Position numbers and translations under genes: made by a program. Under the pieces are notes generated by a model. That model was not told the origin of the DNA and made no database searches. It was given only the letters and a program-made list of their open reading frames with translations. This document shows positions 6,540 through 8,961 of a DNA stretch of 8,961 nucleotides, in pieces. Numbering within the stretch: the stretch's first letter is position 1; each line of letters starts with the position of its first letter. The DNA comes from Spirochaetota bacterium (lineage in GTDB: Bacteria > Spirochaetota > Leptospiria > Turneriellales > Turneriellaceae), in NCBI GenBank assembly GCA_963205035.1, contig CAUJII010000208.1, forward strand, positions 1 through 8,961. The letters are read 5' to 3'.

Positions 6540-6947
6540 ATGCATACGCTGGTCAAGTACTTCCGCACCATGCCTCCTGTCGCGCTTATCGGTGCCAGCA
6601 ACGACTCCACCAAATACGGAAACATCATCTTCAAAGACTTGAAGTCCAAAGGTTTCACTATTTACCCGATAAACCCCAAAGCGACTTCTATCGAGGGTGT
6701 GCCAGCACTCCACAGCCTTCAGGAGTTGAAAGAGAAGACAGACGTGGAATTGCTCGTCTATGTGATTCCGCCGAAGCTAACACTCGAAAGTCTACAAATC
6801 GCAAAAGAACTCGGGTACCAAAAAGCGTGGTTGCAACCGGGTTCAGCCGATGCGGCGGTGGCAGAATACCTCGATACGCACAATTTTCAATACATCATCG
6901 GCGCGTGTGTGATGGTCGAAAGCAGAGACTTGGTCGCGTCTATTTAG
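6540..6947 (+). CDS. CoA-binding Rossmann-fold protein (YccU type)
   Basis: A 135-residue stand-alone CoA-binding domain, the fold also found at the N-terminus of succinyl-CoA synthetase alpha and of NDP-forming acyl-CoA ligases. Seen: the phosphate-binding turn VALIGASNDSTKYG (about 14-27), the strand-ending YPINP (41-45), VIPPKLTLE (74-82), then WLQPGSAD (91-98) and IIGACVMVE (near 118-126). The catalytic domains of the larger enzymes are absent, so it probably binds CoA or an acyl-CoA; the exact role of this small family is unsettled. The frame begins after a stop at 6519-6521. ATG 6540 gives an N-terminal LVKYFRT stretch that looks like the family's usual lead-in, while ATG 6570 gives MPPVALIGAS; neither has a Shine-Dalgarno. 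It follows the DpnI-like gene by 78 bp and ends 12 bp from the convergent acyl-CoA ligase gene. A link to acyl-CoA metabolism next door is conceivable but unproven. Confidence 0.88.
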   Translation: MHTLVKYFRTMPPVALIGASNDSTKYGNIIFKDLKSKGFTIYPINPKATSIEGVPALHSLQELKEKTDVELLVYVIPPKLTLESLQIAKELGYQKAWLQPGSADAAVAEYLDTHNFQYIIGACVMVESRDLVASI

Positions 6948-6959
6948 CGCGGCGCGGCC

Positions 6960-8636
6960 TTATTTGTCTCTGAGTTCTTTGCGCAAAATTTTCCCGATGG
7001 GACTCTTGGGCAGACTGTCTTTGAAAACGAACTCACGCGGAATTTTATACTTAATCAGCTTATCGGTTAAAAACGTCTTGAGATCGGCGGCGGTAACACT
7101 TTGCCCGGGCTTCAAAGCAATAAACGCCCGCGCCACTTCGCCCAAGTGGTCGTCTTTGATTCCGACGACGCACGCTTCAAGTACTGCGGGGTGCTTGTAG
7201 AGCACGTCTTCAATCTCGGCGGGATAAACATTATATCCGCCGCTAATGATGAGGTCTTTCTTTCTGTCGACAATACTAAAGTAGCCGTCTTCGTCCATGG
7301 CTCCGATATCTCCGGTGTAGAGCCACCCGTCTTTGATGGTTGCATGGGTCGCGTCGGGGTTTTGCCAATACCCCGTCATGAGATCGTCGCTATAAAGGAT
7401 AATTTCGCCCACTTCGCCGGGGGGTAGAAGGTCGCCGGTCTTGTCGTCGACAATCGCCATGACTGTGTCGGGCCATGGCAGACCAATCGACTTTTCTTTC
7501 TTGAGACCCAAGTAAGGGTTTGCGCACTTCGCGGTCACCGACTCGGTGAGACCATAGCCTTCGATGAGCGTGCCGCCCGTTTTTTCTTTGAACGTCACTT
7601 TGAGTGCCTCGGGTACGGGGGCCGCTCCAACAAAGCAACCGCGCAGGCGCGCATTCTTCATCTTCGCAAAATTTTTGTGGTTGAGGATTGCGTTGTACAT
7701 CGTCGGTACGCCGGCAAAGACGGTGATACCTTCTTTTTCAAAATTTCGGATGGCTTGCCCAGCGTCCCACATCGGCATGAGGACCATCTTGCCGCCTTCG
7801 CTCAAACTCAAGTTGAGACCGATGCTCATCCCAAAGCCGTGAAAGAATGGCAGCACACAGAGCCCGACATCGTCTTGCGTGAGCTGTCCCCATGCTTTCG
7901 CCTGTGTCATGTTGACGACCATCGCATGGTGCGATAGCACGACCCCTTTAGAGACGCCCGTCGTACCGCCGGTATAGATAATGACTGCAGTGTCTTCTCC
8001 CGCCGAGCGGACAGTTTCGGTGACTGGCTCTTTGGAAAATTCTTTCAGAACGGTTTTGTAGCGCACCGTCGCCTTGCGACTCAAATCGGGCATCGGCTTT
8101 TTCGCCTTACGTTTCTTAATCGGAAACAAAATATTTTTGGGGAAAGGCAAATACTCTCCAATGTCTGCGACGACTGCGGGGATGGATGTCTCCTTCGTGA
8201 GGAGAGCAGCCAATTTATCGTAGAGCAAATCGAGAAAAATGATTACCTTCGCGTTAGAGTTATGGAACTTATACTCAGCTTCGCTCGCCGTGTCGAGGGG
8301 GCTTGCAGGCACGGCAATCGCTCCCAGTTTTAAGATGGCATAATAAGTAACGACGAAGTGTGGGCTGTTGGGTAGCATGAGCATCACACGGTCGCCCTTC
8401 GTGACTCCTTTTGATTTGAGATACCCTGCCATTGCTTGCGCGGATTTCTCAATTTGCGCGTATGTAATCGATTTCCCTAAGAAACGGATGGCTACACGGT
8501 CAGCGAATTTCGCGGTGTTTGCGGCAAAAATTTCCGGCAGGCTTTCCTTGGGGTATTCTAAAGACTGAGGCACTTCTTTGTCGTAGTGTTTAAGCCATGG
8601 CTTGGGAAGACTTTGCGGGTCGGGTCTTAATGTCAT
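6960..8636 (-). CDS. long-chain fatty-acyl-CoA ligase (AMP-binding)
   Basis: Activates a carboxylic acid, most likely a medium- or long-chain fatty acid, to its CoA thioester through an acyl-adenylate. It is complete at 558 residues, usual for the FadD class of the adenylating superfamily. Motifs in order: the phosphate loop YTGGTTGVSKG (221-231), GYGLTE (360-365), DGWLYTGD (436-443), DRKKDLIISGGYNVYP (457-472) at the hinge between the large and small domains, and the C-terminal catalytic K549 in SPIGK. A basic insert with KKRKAKK (174-180) resembles the linker of bacterial long-chain ligases. No transmembrane segment is clear. ATG 8636 is preceded by a strong AAGGAG. The gene follows a ThDP-dependent enzyme after 9 bp, so the two are surely one operon. 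Chain-length preference cannot be read from the sequence. Confidence 0.95.
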   Translation of the reverse strand: MTLRPDPQSLPKPWLKHYDKEVPQSLEYPKESLPEIFAANTAKFADRVAIRFLGKSITYAQIEKSAQAMAGYLKSKGVTKGDRVMLMLPNSPHFVVTYYAILKLGAIAVPASPLDTASEAEYKFHNSNAKVIIFLDLLYDKLAALLTKETSIPAVVADIGEYLPFPKNILFPIKKRKAKKPMPDLSRKATVRYKTVLKEFSKEPVTETVRSAGEDTAVIIYTGGTTGVSKGVVLSHHAMVVNMTQAKAWGQLTQDDVGLCVLPFFHGFGMSIGLNLSLSEGGKMVLMPMWDAGQAIRNFEKEGITVFAGVPTMYNAILNHKNFAKMKNARLRGCFVGAAPVPEALKVTFKEKTGGTLIEGYGLTESVTAKCANPYLGLKKEKSIGLPWPDTVMAIVDDKTGDLLPPGEVGEIILYSDDLMTGYWQNPDATHATIKDGWLYTGDIGAMDEDGYFSIVDRKKDLIISGGYNVYPAEIEDVLYKHPAVLEACVVGIKDDHLGEVARAFIALKPGQSVTAADLKTFLTDKLIKYKIPREFVFKDSLPKSPIGKILRKELRDK

Positions 8637-8641
8637 AGTTA

Positions 8642-8647
8642 CTCCTT
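8642..8647 (-). promoter_or_regulatory. Shine-Dalgarno of the acyl-CoA ligase gene, overlapping the upstream stop
   Basis: On the minus strand the stop codon of the ThDP enzyme gene (TAA, 8648-8646) runs directly into AAGGAG, 5 bp before the ATG at 8636. The overlap suggests that ribosomes finishing the first gene re-initiate on the second, and it fixes the ligase start. Confidence 0.8.
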
Positions 8648-8961
8648 AGATAGAAATGGAGCCCTTGCGGAACTCGGTGCGACCAATCAATACGTTGAGA
8701 ACAAACGGCGTCTTCTTCGCCAGACTCTTCTTAAGCGCAGTCATTCCCAATTTGATTTGTGACGGTTTAGAGATTGTCATCCCTTGCGCGCCAAAAGTCT
8801 TCGCAACTTGATCGTAGTGTGAATAGTCGAGCATGCACGCCACGTCGTCTTCTAAGAGAACTTTTTGGTCGCGGTAAATTTGCATCCAGCAGGCATCGTT
8901 GCCGATAATCGCCGCAACGGGCAAGCGGTTGCGCACGAACGAATCGAACTCCATGAGACTA
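8646..8961 (-). CDS. ThDP-dependent enzyme, C-terminal end (acetolactate synthase / 2-hydroxyacyl-CoA lyase type)
   Basis: Only the last 104 residues or so are in the window; the frame runs open past the right edge, and the Met at 8954 lies inside the conserved MEFDSFVRNRLPV stretch, so it is not the start. The fragment is the end of the C-terminal thiamine diphosphate-binding domain: VAAIIGNDACWMQI corresponds to the Asn-containing part of the GDG-to-NN cofactor motif, and the tail FRKGSISI is typical of the IlvB-like group that includes 2-hydroxyacyl-CoA lyase and oxalyl-CoA decarboxylase. The GDG half of the motif and the catalytic glutamate are off the window. It is translationally linked to the fatty-acyl-CoA ligase. 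That partner makes a lyase acting on 2-hydroxyacyl-CoA more attractive than a true acetolactate synthase of valine synthesis, but this is inference. Confidence 0.88.
   Translation of the reverse strand, partial: SLMEFDSFVRNRLPVAAIIGNDACWMQIYRDQKVLLEDDVACMLDYSHYDQVAKTFGAQGMTISKPSQIKLGMTALKKSLAKKTPFVLNVLIGRTEFRKGSISI

Noticed and set aside
5694..6947. A two-gene defence system formed by the DpnI-like gene and the next gene
   Set aside because: The second gene is an ordinary CoA-binding domain protein with normal composition and a possible promoter of its own; nothing links it to restriction.
6533..6973. Plus-strand open frame overlapping the CoA-binding gene in another frame
   Set aside because: Rich in Arg, Ser and Cys with no domain, while the overlapping frame carries a clear CoA-binding fold.

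Overview
This 8,961-bp bacterial window carries nine protein genes, two of them cut by the window edges. No rRNA, tRNA or CRISPR array was seen. Coding is dense and base composition is moderate. The organism is uncertain. The cdsA-dxr order, the secreted ankyrin protein and the CdsA N-terminus recall spirochaetes, perhaps the Leptospira/Turneriella side, but this is a weak impression and not a call.

Left block, 1-1451, minus strand: cdsA (CDP-diacylglycerol synthase), then dxr (DXP reductoisomerase, N-terminal part), running off the left edge. This is envelope lipid and isoprenoid housekeeping. A 131-bp intergenic region separates cdsA from a divergent plus-strand gene (1583-2884) for an exported protein built almost wholly of ankyrin repeats. 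A 228-bp spacer (2885-3112) follows. It is full of short direct and inverted repeats and lies where the ankyrin gene and the next unit converge.

Middle block, 3113-5577, minus strand: a fold-type III PLP decarboxylase (ornithine/lysine type) followed 2 bp later by a membrane-anchored class III adenylate cyclase. They look like a translationally coupled pair.

Plus-strand island, 5694-6947: a complete DpnI-type methyl-directed restriction endonuclease, clearly AT-richer than its neighbours and without a methyltransferase beside it, then a small CoA-binding Rossmann protein. The DpnI homologue is the most notable item. It should cut GATC only when the adenine is methylated, so the host is expected not to methylate GATC. 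GATC is also scarce in the window (13 sites by eye, about 35 expected for a random tetramer).

Right block, 6960-8961, minus strand: the C-terminal end of a ThDP-dependent enzyme (acetolactate synthase / 2-hydroxyacyl-CoA lyase type) followed 9 bp later by a complete fatty-acyl-CoA ligase, with a Shine-Dalgarno overlapping the upstream stop codon.

I found no wholly undescribed multi-gene system. The items worth following are the solitary DpnI homologue, the repeat cluster and the decarboxylase-cyclase coupling.
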